Below, in pieces: positions 18,698 through 26,883 of a stretch of DNA of 64,000 nt. Within the stretch, counting starts at the first letter, position 1; each line of letters begins with the position of its first letter. Source of the DNA: Solibacillus sp. FSL R5-0449 (lineage in GTDB: Bacteria; Bacillota; Bacilli; Bacillales_A; Planococcaceae); assembly GCF_037975215.1 (NCBI RefSeq), contig NZ_CP150239.1, forward strand, positions 2,704,001-2,768,000, read 5' to 3'. The notes under the pieces are model-generated. The model was not told the DNA's origin and did not search any database. It saw only the letters and a program-made list of their open reading frames with translations. The translations under genes and the position numbers were made by a program.

Positions 18698-19357
18698 TTA
18701 TACATACTTCGATGCGTATTTTTCCAGGCGGCTTTGAATGACCATCAGTATACTAATGAAGATTAAATAGATGACCGCACAAAGTGAATAAATCATAAGC
18801 GGCTCATATGTACGTGCGGTAATTTGCTGCCCGACCATGAATAGATCCGCCAGTGTGATACTCGCAACTAAAGATGTTCCTTTTACCAGATCGATAAAAT
18901 CATTGGCTACTGACGGCAATGAAATTCGGACGGTCTGTGGTGCGATAACTCTGCGCATCATTTGCCAATATGTCATACCGAGGGATTCTGCAGCTTCCCA
19001 TTGTCCTTTTGGAATGGCTAGAATCGAAGCCCGGATCGATTCGGATGCATAGGCACCTGTATTCAGTGAGAAAGTAATAATCGCCGCTGTCCATGCATCA
19101 AGGGTAATCCCCACTTTCGGAAGACCGAAGAATACAATAAACAAAGTCACCAATAATGGTGTTCCACGAAATACCCAGACGTACGTACCGAAAATCCAGC
19201 GTAATACTTTGTAGTTCGAGATTCGAGCCAGTGCCGTCACGACTGCGATGACTAAAGCTATGACAAAGGCAATGAGCGATAGCGGAATGGTAACAAGAAG
19301 TCCTGCTTTTAAAATCGGCCAGATCGAGTTCAGTAATATATCCATTTCTCTACTCAT
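18698..19357 (-). CDS. Polar amino-acid ABC transporter permease
   Basis: 219 residues with five predicted membrane segments and the EAA loop (EAAESLGMTYWQMMRRVIAPQ) that docks the ATPase. The FRGTPLLVTLF motif is characteristic of the HisM/GlnP/TcyB permease family. It lies between the solute-binding lipoprotein and the ATPase genes on the same strand. The closest-looking system is cystine TcyABC, suggested by the luxS neighbour; another polar amino acid is possible. Confidence 0.88.
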   Translation of the reverse strand: MSREMDILLNSIWPILKAGLLVTIPLSLIAFVIALVIAVVTALARISNYKVLRWIFGTYVWVFRGTPLLVTLFIVFFGLPKVGITLDAWTAAIITFSLNTGAYASESIRASILAIPKGQWEAAESLGMTYWQMMRRVIAPQTVRISLPSVANDFIDLVKGTSLVASITLADLFMVGQQITARTYEPLMIYSLCAVIYLIFISILMVIQSRLEKYASKYV

Positions 19358-19419
19358 CCACTAACACTCCTTTCTATAGTTAAATCCACGTAAAAAAGGC
19401 CGTCGAAACGACCTTTCCA

Positions 19420-20220
19420 TTAGTTGTTTGAAATAACATTTTCACCAAAATATTTTTCCGAAATTGCTTCGAATGTACCGTCTTCTGTACGTTCTTTAAT
19501 AATTTCATTTAACTTCTCACGGAACTCATCGTTTTCTTTATTTAATATTAATGCGATATCAGTTGAATTGATCGCACCGTCCAGCACTTTCAATTTCGTA
19601 TCCGGCTGTTCCTGCAAGTATGTCAGGAATGTTACACGGTCATGGATTGTTCCATCTGCGCGGCCTTGTACAACAAGCTCGATTGAACTCATTAAATCAT
19701 TTGTAGCAACTACTTCTGCACCAAGCGCTTCTGCATCGCGGGCAAAGTTACTTGTAATTGTTTGTGAAGATTTTTTGCCGTCCATGTCAGCCGGCTCTTT
19801 AATTTCTGTGTTATCTGTATGGACTGCAACTACCGCTTCTGATTTCATATATGGCGTTGAGAAGTCGTACTTTTCTTTACGCTCATCTGTAATCGATACG
19901 TTGTTAATAACGAAATCGTATTTATCTGTATCTAAACCTGCAATTAAAGAATCCCATTTTGTTTCAACATATTCTGCTTCAACACCAAGGTCTTTTGCGA
20001 TCTGATCGGCAATTTCATATTCAAAGCCAGTTAGTGCACCTGATTCATCATGGAAGCTGAATGGAGGAAATGTTCCTTCAAGACCGATTTGAATTTTGCC
20101 GTCTGCCTGGATTTCCTCTAATTTATTTTTTGCCTCGCTTGCGTTTTCCTCTGTTTTATCGCCACCGCATGCTGCCAAAACAAGTGCTGATAATGTAACG
20201 ATTGATAATAATTTTTTCAT
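19420..20220 (-). CDS. Amino-acid ABC transporter solute-binding lipoprotein
   Basis: 266-residue family-3 extracellular solute-binding protein. Lipoprotein signal MKKLLSIVTLSALVLAAC with the lipobox LAAC, then a low-complexity linker and the binding fold (GLEGTFPPFSF, GFEYEIADQIAKDLG, WDSLIAGLDTDKYDF). The start at 20220 is chosen because GGAGG lies 8 bases upstream; the in-frame GTG at 20235 overlaps that site. First gene of the transporter-luxS operon. Cystine is the likely substrate by analogy with TcyA; not provable from sequence alone. Confidence 0.88.
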   Translation of the reverse strand: MKKLLSIVTLSALVLAACGGDKTEENASEAKNKLEEIQADGKIQIGLEGTFPPFSFHDESGALTGFEYEIADQIAKDLGVEAEYVETKWDSLIAGLDTDKYDFVINNVSITDERKEKYDFSTPYMKSEAVVAVHTDNTEIKEPADMDGKKSSQTITSNFARDAEALGAEVVATNDLMSSIELVVQGRADGTIHDRVTFLTYLQEQPDTKLKVLDGAINSTDIALILNKENDEFREKLNEIIKERTEDGTFEAISEKYFGENVISNN

Positions 20221-20365
20221 GCTAATTGCCTCCACTATTAATCCCTAGTTATTTAATACGTTTTATATTATAACAGGGTAATTATAAAAACAATCTTTAT
20301 TTTCTGAACTATTTTTAAATTTAGAACTATTAGTTAATAATTGCTAGGAATCGTGTTAAATACAG

Positions 20366-20400
20366 AAAAAAATTGTCAATTTCCTTAAATGGAAATTGAC
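20366..20400 (-). terminator. Terminator after the SLC13 transporter gene
   Basis: On the minus strand GTCAATTTCC and GGAAATTGAC pair around six bases and are followed by a run of seven T. Confidence 0.88.
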
Positions 20401-20407
20401 ACTGACT

Positions 20408-21850
20408 TTATAAATGCATGCCTGTCCATTGCCAAATAGTAAAGTAGAACAGCATGATGATGAATATATAAAGGGGCATTAAAATGGCGCTAAGCTTTAT
20501 GAGGTTCCGCGCATCATAGGAAATATCCCCTTCCTCATAAAACAGCAGCAATGCTTTCGAGCTGACCGGCACCGTTACACAGTAGTTCATCCCGATCAGA
20601 CTTAAAAACACGACAGTTGACGGGTTGACCCCGATTAACTCACTGAATAAAATCAGTCCTGGAATGAAGACAATGGCACGAGTCGTATGGGAAGTAATAT
20701 ATAGATGACTTGTCACGGTAATCGTTAGGATCATTAGTACAATCAGCCAGTCCGGTGCACCGACAAACAGATGCAGGACGCTGATCATTTCACTTTCCAT
20801 CCATTCCACAATCCCCGTATCAACCAATACTTTACCGAGCGCCGTCGCTGCAGCAACGAACATTACAAGATTCCACGAAACGGCATTCATTCCTTGTTTC
20901 CAACTGATAATCCCGAAGTTCGGCATCATAAAAAGAATGGCACCGATTACTGTAATCAGTTCAATATCCAACCCGTGAAGGCTTTCCGTCATCCAGCCGA
21001 TGATTAAGAATAATATGAGTATCATTGTCTTTTTTTCATCTTTTTCTAAAGGTTTTATTAAAGGTGTTGTTTCAACACTTTCCAATTCCTCAGCACTATC
21101 CCGCGGCCACAATGTCCATTTGATGACGATTAATGAAAGCAATGTTACAACAAGTGCAAACGGAACTCCCCATATTAACCACTGGATGTAGGAAATCGAT
21201 TTACCGGCCGTACTTTCGAGAAAACCGACGCCGATTAAATGGGAACCTGCTCCGATTAAGGTCGCCGATGTACTCATTAAAATAATGACCGGTGCGATAA
21301 TCGCCAAAACACTTTGTTCTTTGGAAGTAAATTTTTCGCTTATTTGCTTTATGATCGGCATCGATAATGCTGCCCGCCCTGATGTTGAAGGAATAAAGAA
21401 GGCCGATGCAAACAATACCGAACTTAGCCCGAGCACGACATTCTCTTTTTTATTTGATTTACTTAAGATGAACATTGTTAGTCGTTCGGCCAGCCCGGAT
21501 TTTTTAACGGCTTCCCCGATAATGAACGCACCGATCATGAGCCACACGACTTTTTCGGATAATGAGCTGTACAATAAATCAGGCTCTGCTGCATTCATTA
21601 AAATTATAAATGCAATAAGTGCCATCGCCACCCAGCCTGCTGAAAATTTCGTTGTCACCCATAATGTCATCGCGCATAAGAATGCAAATAGAGCAACTTT
21701 TGCACTGTAATCCAAATCTTGTATGAAAATAACCGTAATCAGAATCAGAATGTGTATGGAAATAATGATCGCTGTCTTTCTCGGCATCGATTGAATCTTT
21801 GTTTTCAGGCGATTTTGCTTTTTTTTATTTCTTTCTACTCTGCTAGGCAT
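20408..21850 (-). CDS. SLC13/DASS-family anion:sodium symporter
   Basis: 480-residue protein with a basic N-terminal tail (residues 1-28) and about 12 membrane segments. The family traits SxSGRAA (FFIPSTSGRAALSMP), the TSATLIGAGSHL hairpin and the C-terminal PVSSKALLLFYEEG are visible. DASS proteins import di- and tricarboxylates or sulfate with sodium. The gene starts one base after the glycerate kinase stop with only a weak ribosome site, so it is probably translated by coupling, and a glycerate-, tartronate- or tartrate-like substrate is a reasonable guess. Confidence 0.85.
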   Translation of the reverse strand: MPSRVERNKKKQNRLKTKIQSMPRKTAIIISIHILILITVIFIQDLDYSAKVALFAFLCAMTLWVTTKFSAGWVAMALIAFIILMNAAEPDLLYSSLSEKVVWLMIGAFIIGEAVKKSGLAERLTMFILSKSNKKENVVLGLSSVLFASAFFIPSTSGRAALSMPIIKQISEKFTSKEQSVLAIIAPVIILMSTSATLIGAGSHLIGVGFLESTAGKSISYIQWLIWGVPFALVVTLLSLIVIKWTLWPRDSAEELESVETTPLIKPLEKDEKKTMILILFLIIGWMTESLHGLDIELITVIGAILFMMPNFGIISWKQGMNAVSWNLVMFVAAATALGKVLVDTGIVEWMESEMISVLHLFVGAPDWLIVLMILTITVTSHLYITSHTTRAIVFIPGLILFSELIGVNPSTVVFLSLIGMNYCVTVPVSSKALLLFYEEGDISYDARNLIKLSAILMPLYIFIIMLFYFTIWQWTGMHL

Positions 21851-21851
21851 G

Positions 21852-23033
21852 TTAAATCGCTCTTTCTTTTCTATTCTCTTTATTGGCTATTTCCATGCCA
21901 ATTGAAACTTTCCGTAAAACCGATTCCGTACTTTCCTCAATCCATTTCGGTGCTTTTTTAATCGCCTTTTCCAAAGATATCGGTTTTTGAATGATGCTGC
22001 TGTAGGCATCAATCCCGGCATGATAGTTCAGATTGGCGCCTTTTCCGATTGTTCCTGTAATCGCAATGACCGGGATATGATTCTTTTTCGCAATGCGTGC
22101 CACTTCAGCAGGAATTTTCCCGTTCGGTGTCTGAAAATCAAGACTGCCTTCCGCTGTTAATACGATATCCGCCGTCAGAATTTTTTCTTCTATATTGATA
22201 TATTTCATGATGATATTGAACCGTTGATGCAATGTGGCACCCGCAAATGCAATTAGCCCCGCACCTAACCCGCCGGATGCCCCGCTGCCCGGTAATGAAC
22301 GGACATCCATTTTTGTTGCCTGTTCAATTAGATCCGCATAATGATCAAGCGCTGATGCTAATTGTTCCACCTGTTTTGGTGTAGCTCCTTTTTGCGGTCC
22401 AAATATATGCGCCACCCCTTTTTCGCCGCATAAAATATTGTTCCAGTTACATGCCACATTGATTGAAACGTTCTTTACCCTTGGATCTGCATTTTGCATA
22501 TCAATAGATTCTACTTCCATTAAGTCTTCCCCGCCGTTCACATGGATGATTTGCTTATTTTCGTCCAAAAACCGAATGCCCAATGCTTGCGCCATTCCCG
22601 CACCCCCGTCCGACGTACCCGAATCACCGCAGCCAATCAGAATATTATCAATGCCCATATCAATTGCCGCAACAATCAATTCCCCTACACCATAAGTAGT
22701 CGTTTTCAACGGATTTCTTTGATGACGCGGAACAAGCTTCAAACCGGCCACCGCCGCCATCTCAATAACCGCATTCCGTTTCCCGTTTTCTGTGTAAATA
22801 CCAAAATAGCTTTTAATCTTTTTGCCGACCGGTCCGGTTACTTTTTTATATACGATTTCTCCATTTTTTAAACGAACAATCGTCTTCACAAACCCTTCCC
22901 CGCCATCAATCATTGGTATTACTTCCAAATCAACGGTCGGGTCAAATCGTCTTACCCCACGTTCCATTGCTAATGCGACATCCTCTGCGTCCAAACATTC
23001 TTTAAACCCTGATGGTACAATTACAATTTTCAT
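21852..23033 (-). CDS. Glycerate kinase (GarK/GlxK family)
   Basis: 393 residues, close to the family length of about 380. Conserved blocks: KIVIVPSGFKECLDA at the N terminus, PMIDGGEGFV, GCGDSGTSDGGAGMAQALG, and LPGSGASGGLGAGL. It phosphorylates D-glycerate, usually to 2-phosphoglycerate in this family, feeding glyoxylate or aldarate breakdown into glycolysis. The ATG at 23033 has GGAGG eight bases upstream; a longer in-frame start at 23048 overlaps the ribosome site. It is cotranscribed with the SLC13 transporter gene. Confidence 0.9.
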   Translation of the reverse strand: MKIVIVPSGFKECLDAEDVALAMERGVRRFDPTVDLEVIPMIDGGEGFVKTIVRLKNGEIVYKKVTGPVGKKIKSYFGIYTENGKRNAVIEMAAVAGLKLVPRHQRNPLKTTTYGVGELIVAAIDMGIDNILIGCGDSGTSDGGAGMAQALGIRFLDENKQIIHVNGGEDLMEVESIDMQNADPRVKNVSINVACNWNNILCGEKGVAHIFGPQKGATPKQVEQLASALDHYADLIEQATKMDVRSLPGSGASGGLGAGLIAFAGATLHQRFNIIMKYINIEEKILTADIVLTAEGSLDFQTPNGKIPAEVARIAKKNHIPVIAITGTIGKGANLNYHAGIDAYSSIIQKPISLEKAIKKAPKWIEESTESVLRKVSIGMEIANKENRKERAI

Positions 23034-23145
23034 TAGGCATCCCTCCAAAATTTATTAATTGTAAATGTACCATCCCAAAATTAGAAAATACTGAGAACTC
23101 TATTAGATTACGATGATAGAACGAGAAGTGCGATTTATAATGGAA

Positions 23146-23181
23146 AATGGCGCTGTTCCTTCTTGCAGGAAAGCGCCATTC
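23146..23181 (-). terminator. Hairpin after SDR gene
   Basis: AATGGCGCT and AGCGCCATT pair, extended by TTCCT/AGGAA. The T tract is short, so termination is probable rather than sure. Confidence 0.6.
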
Positions 23182-23187
23182 ATTCTA

Positions 23188-23925
23188 CTATTCTTCGTAA
23201 ATCATTTTCTTCGTCATTCCGCCATCGATTGTCAGATCCGTCCCGGTAATAAAATCATTTTCCGGGTTCGCTAAATACAGACAGGCGCGGGCAATATCAT
23301 CCGGTTTGCCGACACGGTTTGAAAAATGCTGTTTGTGGTCGGAGGGTCTTAGGGCATCGTAATCCCCTGTTTCAATCCATCCCGGTGAAATGCTGTTTAC
23401 TGTTATGTTCAGCTCACTGAATGAGCTTGCCAATGCATGAGTCAAGGCCAGGATTCCGCCTTTTGATGCGGCATAGCCTTCTGAATTCGGTTCGGACATG
23501 ACCGCACGCGTTGACGCAAGATTGATGATCGCCCCGCCGCTGTTCATCCGTTTTGCCGCTTCACGCGAACATAAAAAGACACTGCGCAAATTCGTATTGA
23601 TGATGTCATCCCAGTCTTCGAGCGATAATTCCAGCGGTGAAATCCATTTCCCTTTCCCCGCATTATTGATCAAAATATGAATTTCTCCAAAACGGGCTGC
23701 GGCCATTTCCATCAATTGACGGACGCTCTCTTCACTGCGCACATCGGTCTCTGCAAAAATAGCGGAGTAGCCTTCCTTTTGGAGTTCGCCTGCCAGCTGG
23801 ACACCTAAGTCATGTTCGATATCTGCGATGATCACATTGGCACCGGCTTTTGCAAAATGAGTTGCTACGGAGCGCCCGATTCCTTGCGCTGCCCCTGTGA
23901 TGATTACGGTTTTGTTTTGAAACAT
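23188..23925 (-). CDS. Short-chain dehydrogenase/reductase
   Basis: 245-residue classical SDR. TGAAQGIGR cofactor motif, NNAG, catalytic Ser in INLASTRA and YAASK (Tyr and Lys) are all present, with the SPGWIETG segment after the active site. An Asp after beta-2 (IIADIEHD) suggests NAD(H) preference. The substrate is unknown. Strong AAAGGAGG ribosome site. It reads away from array 3, which starts about 110 bp upstream of its start codon. Confidence 0.88.
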   Translation of the reverse strand: MFQNKTVIITGAAQGIGRSVATHFAKAGANVIIADIEHDLGVQLAGELQKEGYSAIFAETDVRSEESVRQLMEMAAARFGEIHILINNAGKGKWISPLELSLEDWDDIINTNLRSVFLCSREAAKRMNSGGAIINLASTRAVMSEPNSEGYAASKGGILALTHALASSFSELNITVNSISPGWIETGDYDALRPSDHKQHFSNRVGKPDDIARACLYLANPENDFITGTDLTIDGGMTKKMIYEE

Positions 23926-24033
23926 TGGTCGAATTCCTCCTTTGTCAATTGCTTAGTAAGAGTGTAACTGAAATGAGTTGAGATTTCGTGTTTGAGGTTG
24001 TGCTTTTTTAGAGTGTGTGCGCGGGATTTTTTA

Positions 24034-24611
24034 GGCTGTGCGGCAGCGGGGCGGGATTTTATTAGAAAATCTAAGTTAGTCGGGCGCTTTTTTGAGGGCA
24101 AGCGTTGATCTTCACGTTGGCCGGTTGCCGGGGTAGGATTTTATTAGAAAAGTTCGGGTACTTATTAGAAGAATTGCGTCGGTTATTAGAATATTGGCGG
24201 GGTTAATTAGAAGATTTCGTTTAGTCGGGCTTTTTTTGGGGTGAAAGCATTGTTTTTCACGTTGTTCGGCAGCGCGGCGGGATTTTATTAGAAAAGTTCG
24301 GGTACTTATTAGAAGAGTTGCGCCGGTTATTAGAACATTGGCTGGGTTTATTAGAAGATCTCGTTTAGTCGGGCTTTTTTTTGGGGTGAAAGCATTGTTT
24401 TTCACATTGTGCGGCAGCGGACCGGGATTTTATTAGAAAAGTTCGGGTACTTATTAGAAGAGTTGAATGGGATATTAGAACATTTGCGTGTTTTATTTGA
24501 ATAGTTGGGGCACTTATTAGAAAAAATAGGATTTATATTAGAATATCTCACTTTTATTAGAACATTTTTCGGGATATTAGAACAATGCAACGTTTTATTA
24601 GAAAATCTTCC
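24034..24611 (+). repeat. TATTAGAA array 3 with 144-bp composite repeats
   Basis: The longest array. Cores lie at about 24060, 24142, 24163, 24184, 24204, 24286, 24307, 24328, 24349, 24431, 24452, 24473, 24494 (TATTTGAA), 24515, 24536, 24555, 24575 and 24596. A composite unit of 144-145 bp begins at 24137, 24281 and 24426, with a decayed earlier copy near 24034. Each complete composite holds four 21-bp units, then a G/C-rich stretch with GGGC, a T run and the hairpin GTGAAA-TTTCAC. The final module matches the other arrays. Confidence 0.93.
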
Positions 24612-24664
24612 TTACTGCAATCGTATCCGCGCATCCACTAGAACGAGTAATTGCCTCGCTTTCA

Positions 24665-24673
24665 TGCTATAAT
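24665..24673 (+). promoter_or_regulatory. Extended -10 promoter of the HEAT-repeat gene
   Basis: TGCTATAAT forms an extended -10 about 50 bp upstream of the start codon and about 65 bp downstream of the end of array 3. No good -35 is seen, as is usual for extended -10 promoters. Confidence 0.55.
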
Positions 24674-24722
24674 GGATGGAGCGGATCATTGCTAGTAAGG
24701 CAATGACAAAGGAGACAAAATA

Positions 24723-25175
24723 ATGAGTCAACAAAATCAAGAAACAGCACCACAATTACCTGAAAATTTCAGTGAATTAAAGAAGGCCATAAATCGTACA
24801 GCAGACTGGGAAGCACGTTTAGATGCAGTACAGGAATTAGCGAAAATTAAAGCGGATGAATCGATCAAAATTTTGGAATATGTTGCGAAAGCGGATTTAG
24901 TAACGAAAGTTCGTGATGCTGCGGCGAAACAGTTAAAGAAAATGGGTCAGCAAGTTGAACCGTCGGAAGCACCTAAAGGCGAATTGTTCAAAGACCTGCG
25001 CAAAATTTTCAAACGCATTAAGAAAAGCTTGCCTGCGGACCATACGTATGAAGACTTCAAAGTAAAATTAGAAAAAATGCGTATCGATATTTACAACACA
25101 TATGAAGGTGAAAAAGGCGCACAGTTTGACGCTTGGCTGAAGGATATGTGGGAAACAACGACAACTCGAAAATAA
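24723..25175 (+). CDS. HEAT-repeat protein
   Basis: 150 residues. The N-terminal half (residues 20-85) has two alpha-helical HEAT-like units (WEARLDAVQELAKIKADES and VRDAAAKQLKKMG). The C-terminal half is a lysine-rich helical domain (FKDLRKIFKRIKKSLP, YEDFKVKLEKMRID). No enzyme motif, signal peptide or membrane segment, so probably a cytosolic protein-protein interaction scaffold of unknown role. Ribosome site AAAGGAG. It is a single-gene transcript: own promoter and a strong terminator directly after. Confidence 0.75.
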   Translation: MSQQNQETAPQLPENFSELKKAINRTADWEARLDAVQELAKIKADESIKILEYVAKADLVTKVRDAAAKQLKKMGQQVEPSEAPKGELFKDLRKIFKRIKKSLPADHTYEDFKVKLEKMRIDIYNTYEGEKGAQFDAWLKDMWETTTTRK

Positions 25176-25182
25176 TTACATT

Positions 25183-25213
25183 GAACACGGATTAATTTCC
25201 GTGTTCTTTTTTT
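25183..25213 (+). terminator. Terminator of the HEAT-repeat gene
   Basis: GAACACGGA and TTCCGTGTTC pair around a short loop and run into seven T. Confidence 0.92.
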
Positions 25214-25287
25214 GAATTAAATTAAAATCGTACACTCTATCAATTGAAGAGCATCAATTTTTTCCAAATTGATGTTCTCATTGGCAC

Positions 25288-25533
25288 TTATCTTGGTGCG
25301 TTTCGATCTAAAATTGCGGACGTGTTATCTTCGTGCAAATTATTCAATGTTGTTGTCGTGCTGTCGACTTTGGCATATGCATTCAGCTCATCCATTGGAA
25401 TCACATCCGTCGTTTGAACTTCCGCTGCATGGGCCAGTAACGCATTGCTGTCATTCGGCGAAAAACAAAACACTTCTTCTACTTGCCGGATTTTCATTTC
25501 TTCCTCTTGATTTTTTTTCGGATTGTCCTTCAT
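25288..25533 (-). CDS. Small hypothetical protein
   Basis: 81 residues, acidic and polar, no membrane segment and no motif I recognise. The strong AAAGGAGGTG ribosome site 7 bases before the ATG is the main reason to call it. A hairpin at about 25247-25281 lies just downstream. It stands between a convergent HEAT-repeat gene and a DUF2512 gene on the same strand. Confidence 0.65.
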   Translation of the reverse strand: MKDNPKKNQEEEMKIRQVEEVFCFSPNDSNALLAHAAEVQTTDVIPMDELNAYAKVDSTTTTLNNLHEDNTSAILDRNAPR

Positions 25534-25639
25534 TTTTTACACCTCCTTTTTTAGGATGTGTGATGCTTAGTTCATTATGTAAAAAACATCTAGTACAAAA
25601 ATAGCTCTCTCCTTATTGGAAAGCGCCATTACGAAACTA

Positions 25640-26044
25640 TTAATAATCTCTTTGAGCATCTGTTTCATGGGGACTATCGAATACTTGTCTATCAATATAT
25701 TTGTGGAAGAACCATTCCCCTAAACCGATGACTACAGCCGAAACAATGGTAGCTGCTACAATATTATCGTTGTTTTCAGAATAGCTTTGTGCCATAAAGT
25801 AAATAACAATCGCTGCTAGAAGTACATCCGATAACGTTGCGACGATATTTCTTTTATCCTGATCTGCGCGGGCACCGGCATTTTGGAAAATTCCTAAATC
25901 CCCTACAACATAAGCCAAAAGTGTTAACACTAAACTGATTACTAAAGTATCGCTAAATGCGAAATCAAAAATCCCTGCAAGAATAATACCTAAAACCGCC
26001 GCAATCATCACAAATTTAATAACCAAAGCTTTCAAGTGATTCAT
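25640..26044 (-). CDS. YndM-like DUF2512 membrane protein
   Basis: 134 residues with four hydrophobic segments (about residues 8-28, 31-50, 70-85 and 95-112) and a charged C terminus. The LTLLAYVVGDLGIFQ segment followed by a lipid-facing helix is the pattern of the DUF2512/YndM family of Bacillales. Function unknown. AAAGGAGG ribosome site. Monocistronic. Confidence 0.8.
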   Translation of the reverse strand: MNHLKALVIKFVMIAAVLGIILAGIFDFAFSDTLVISLVLTLLAYVVGDLGIFQNAGARADQDKRNIVATLSDVLLAAIVIYFMAQSYSENNDNIVAATIVSAVVIGLGEWFFHKYIDRQVFDSPHETDAQRDY

Positions 26045-26218
26045 ATAGAATACCTCCTTTAAATTTGGTATACAGCATTAATACCCAACTCACATATTTT
26101 TACTCATTTTAATAGAAAATTGTCAAAATTAATATTTTGGTATAAACTCAATCGTTTTTAAGTATATCTTTTAACGCAATGGTAAAAATATTGGAGATAA
26201 ACAGATGAGGTGATTAGA

Positions 26219-26599
26219 GTGGGTATTTTTGATGGGTTGATGGGCAATGCAAGTGAATTGAAGCCAGAAGATGTTCAAAAAGAGGTAGCCGAAATTATTA
26301 CGAGTAATGAAGTGGTCCAGCACGCTTTTAGAGTAATTCGCGATACGTTTATTTTTACAAACAAACGCTTGATCCTCGTTGATAAGCAAGGGATGACCGG
26401 CAAGAAAACGGAGTACATGTCCATTCCGTATAAAAGCATTACGAATTTTTCGATTGAAACAGCCGGAACATTCGATTTGGATGCAGAGCTGAAAATTTGG
26501 ATTTCGGGCAATAGTGTTCCTCTGCAAAAGAAGTTTAACAAAGCGACAAATATTTATGCGGTGCAGCGCGTTTTGGCTGAAAATATTTTGTCTTCATAA
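26219..26599 (+). CDS. Bacterial PH-domain protein
   Basis: 126 residues; a single bacterial pleckstrin-homology-like domain (bPH, YvbH/YdjM type). Features are VVQHAFRVIRDTFIFTNKRLILVDKQG and YMSIPYKSITNFSIETAG, which is the strand pattern of this family. Function unknown; such proteins are soluble or form ring-like oligomers. The GTG at 26219 lies 7 bases after GAGGTG and gives the usual MGIFDGLMG start; the GTG at 26210 is inside the ribosome site. A terminator follows at once. Confidence 0.82.
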   Translation: MGIFDGLMGNASELKPEDVQKEVAEIITSNEVVQHAFRVIRDTFIFTNKRLILVDKQGMTGKKTEYMSIPYKSITNFSIETAGTFDLDAELKIWISGNSVPLQKKFNKATNIYAVQRVLAENILSS

Positions 26600-26606
26600 A
26601 GCCTAA

Positions 26607-26635
26607 AACGAACGAGTGCGAATCGTTCGTTTTTT
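26607..26635 (+). terminator. Terminator of the PH-domain gene
   Basis: AACGAACGA and TCGTTCGTT pair around seven bases and are followed by five T. Confidence 0.9.
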
Positions 26636-26685
26636 GTTTCTTTTATATTTTGGGATTTATGATATGGTGGATATTAGAAGATTTT

Positions 26686-26860
26686 GAATATGTATATATA
26701 ATTGTGTAAAAGTGAAAAGTCATATCAATTCCTGGGTAAATGTATTGTGCGACCAAAACATTAGGAGGAATTAATATGACTCAAATTAATCTTAACCTAA
26801 ACTTAGAAGAAATTGAAGCAGCGATACTTGAATCGAATATGGTGGATATTAGAAGATTTT
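26686..26860 (+). mobile_element. Decayed left end of an IS256-family element
   Basis: ATTGTGTAAAAGTGAAAA at about 26700 looks like an IS256-family left terminal repeat. About 60 bases later an AGGAGG site and an ATG open a frame resembling the first ~22 residues of IS256-type transposases. The rest of the element is missing: sequence passes directly into TATTAGAA units. Identification is from memory of the family's N terminus, so moderate confidence. Confidence 0.5.
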
Positions 26861-26883
26861 TCGCTATATTAGAACATCACTGA
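26776..26883 (+). pseudogene. Transposase 5' remnant fused to array units
   Basis: A 35-codon frame with a strong TTAGGAGGA ribosome site. Its first ~22 residues (MTQINLNLNLEEIEAAILES) resemble the start of IS256 transposases. The remaining residues (MVDIRRFFAILEHH) are encoded by two array units, so the frame cannot be a working transposase. Whether the short peptide is made is unknown. Confidence 0.5.

Noticed and set aside
13786-24590. Minus-strand open frames rich in Ser-Asn-Lys heptads over the arrays
   Set aside because: They arise because 21 bp equals seven codons and TTCTAATAA reads as SN or LI in two frames. They have no ribosome site, array 4 breaks the frame (19+19 spacing), and the variable bases change freely at all codon positions. 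A dN/dS test on homologous arrays would settle it.
16399-24611. Iterons of a plasmid replication origin
   Set aside because: Unit length would fit, but there are four dispersed copies among chromosomal genes and no Rep, ParA or ParB gene nearby.
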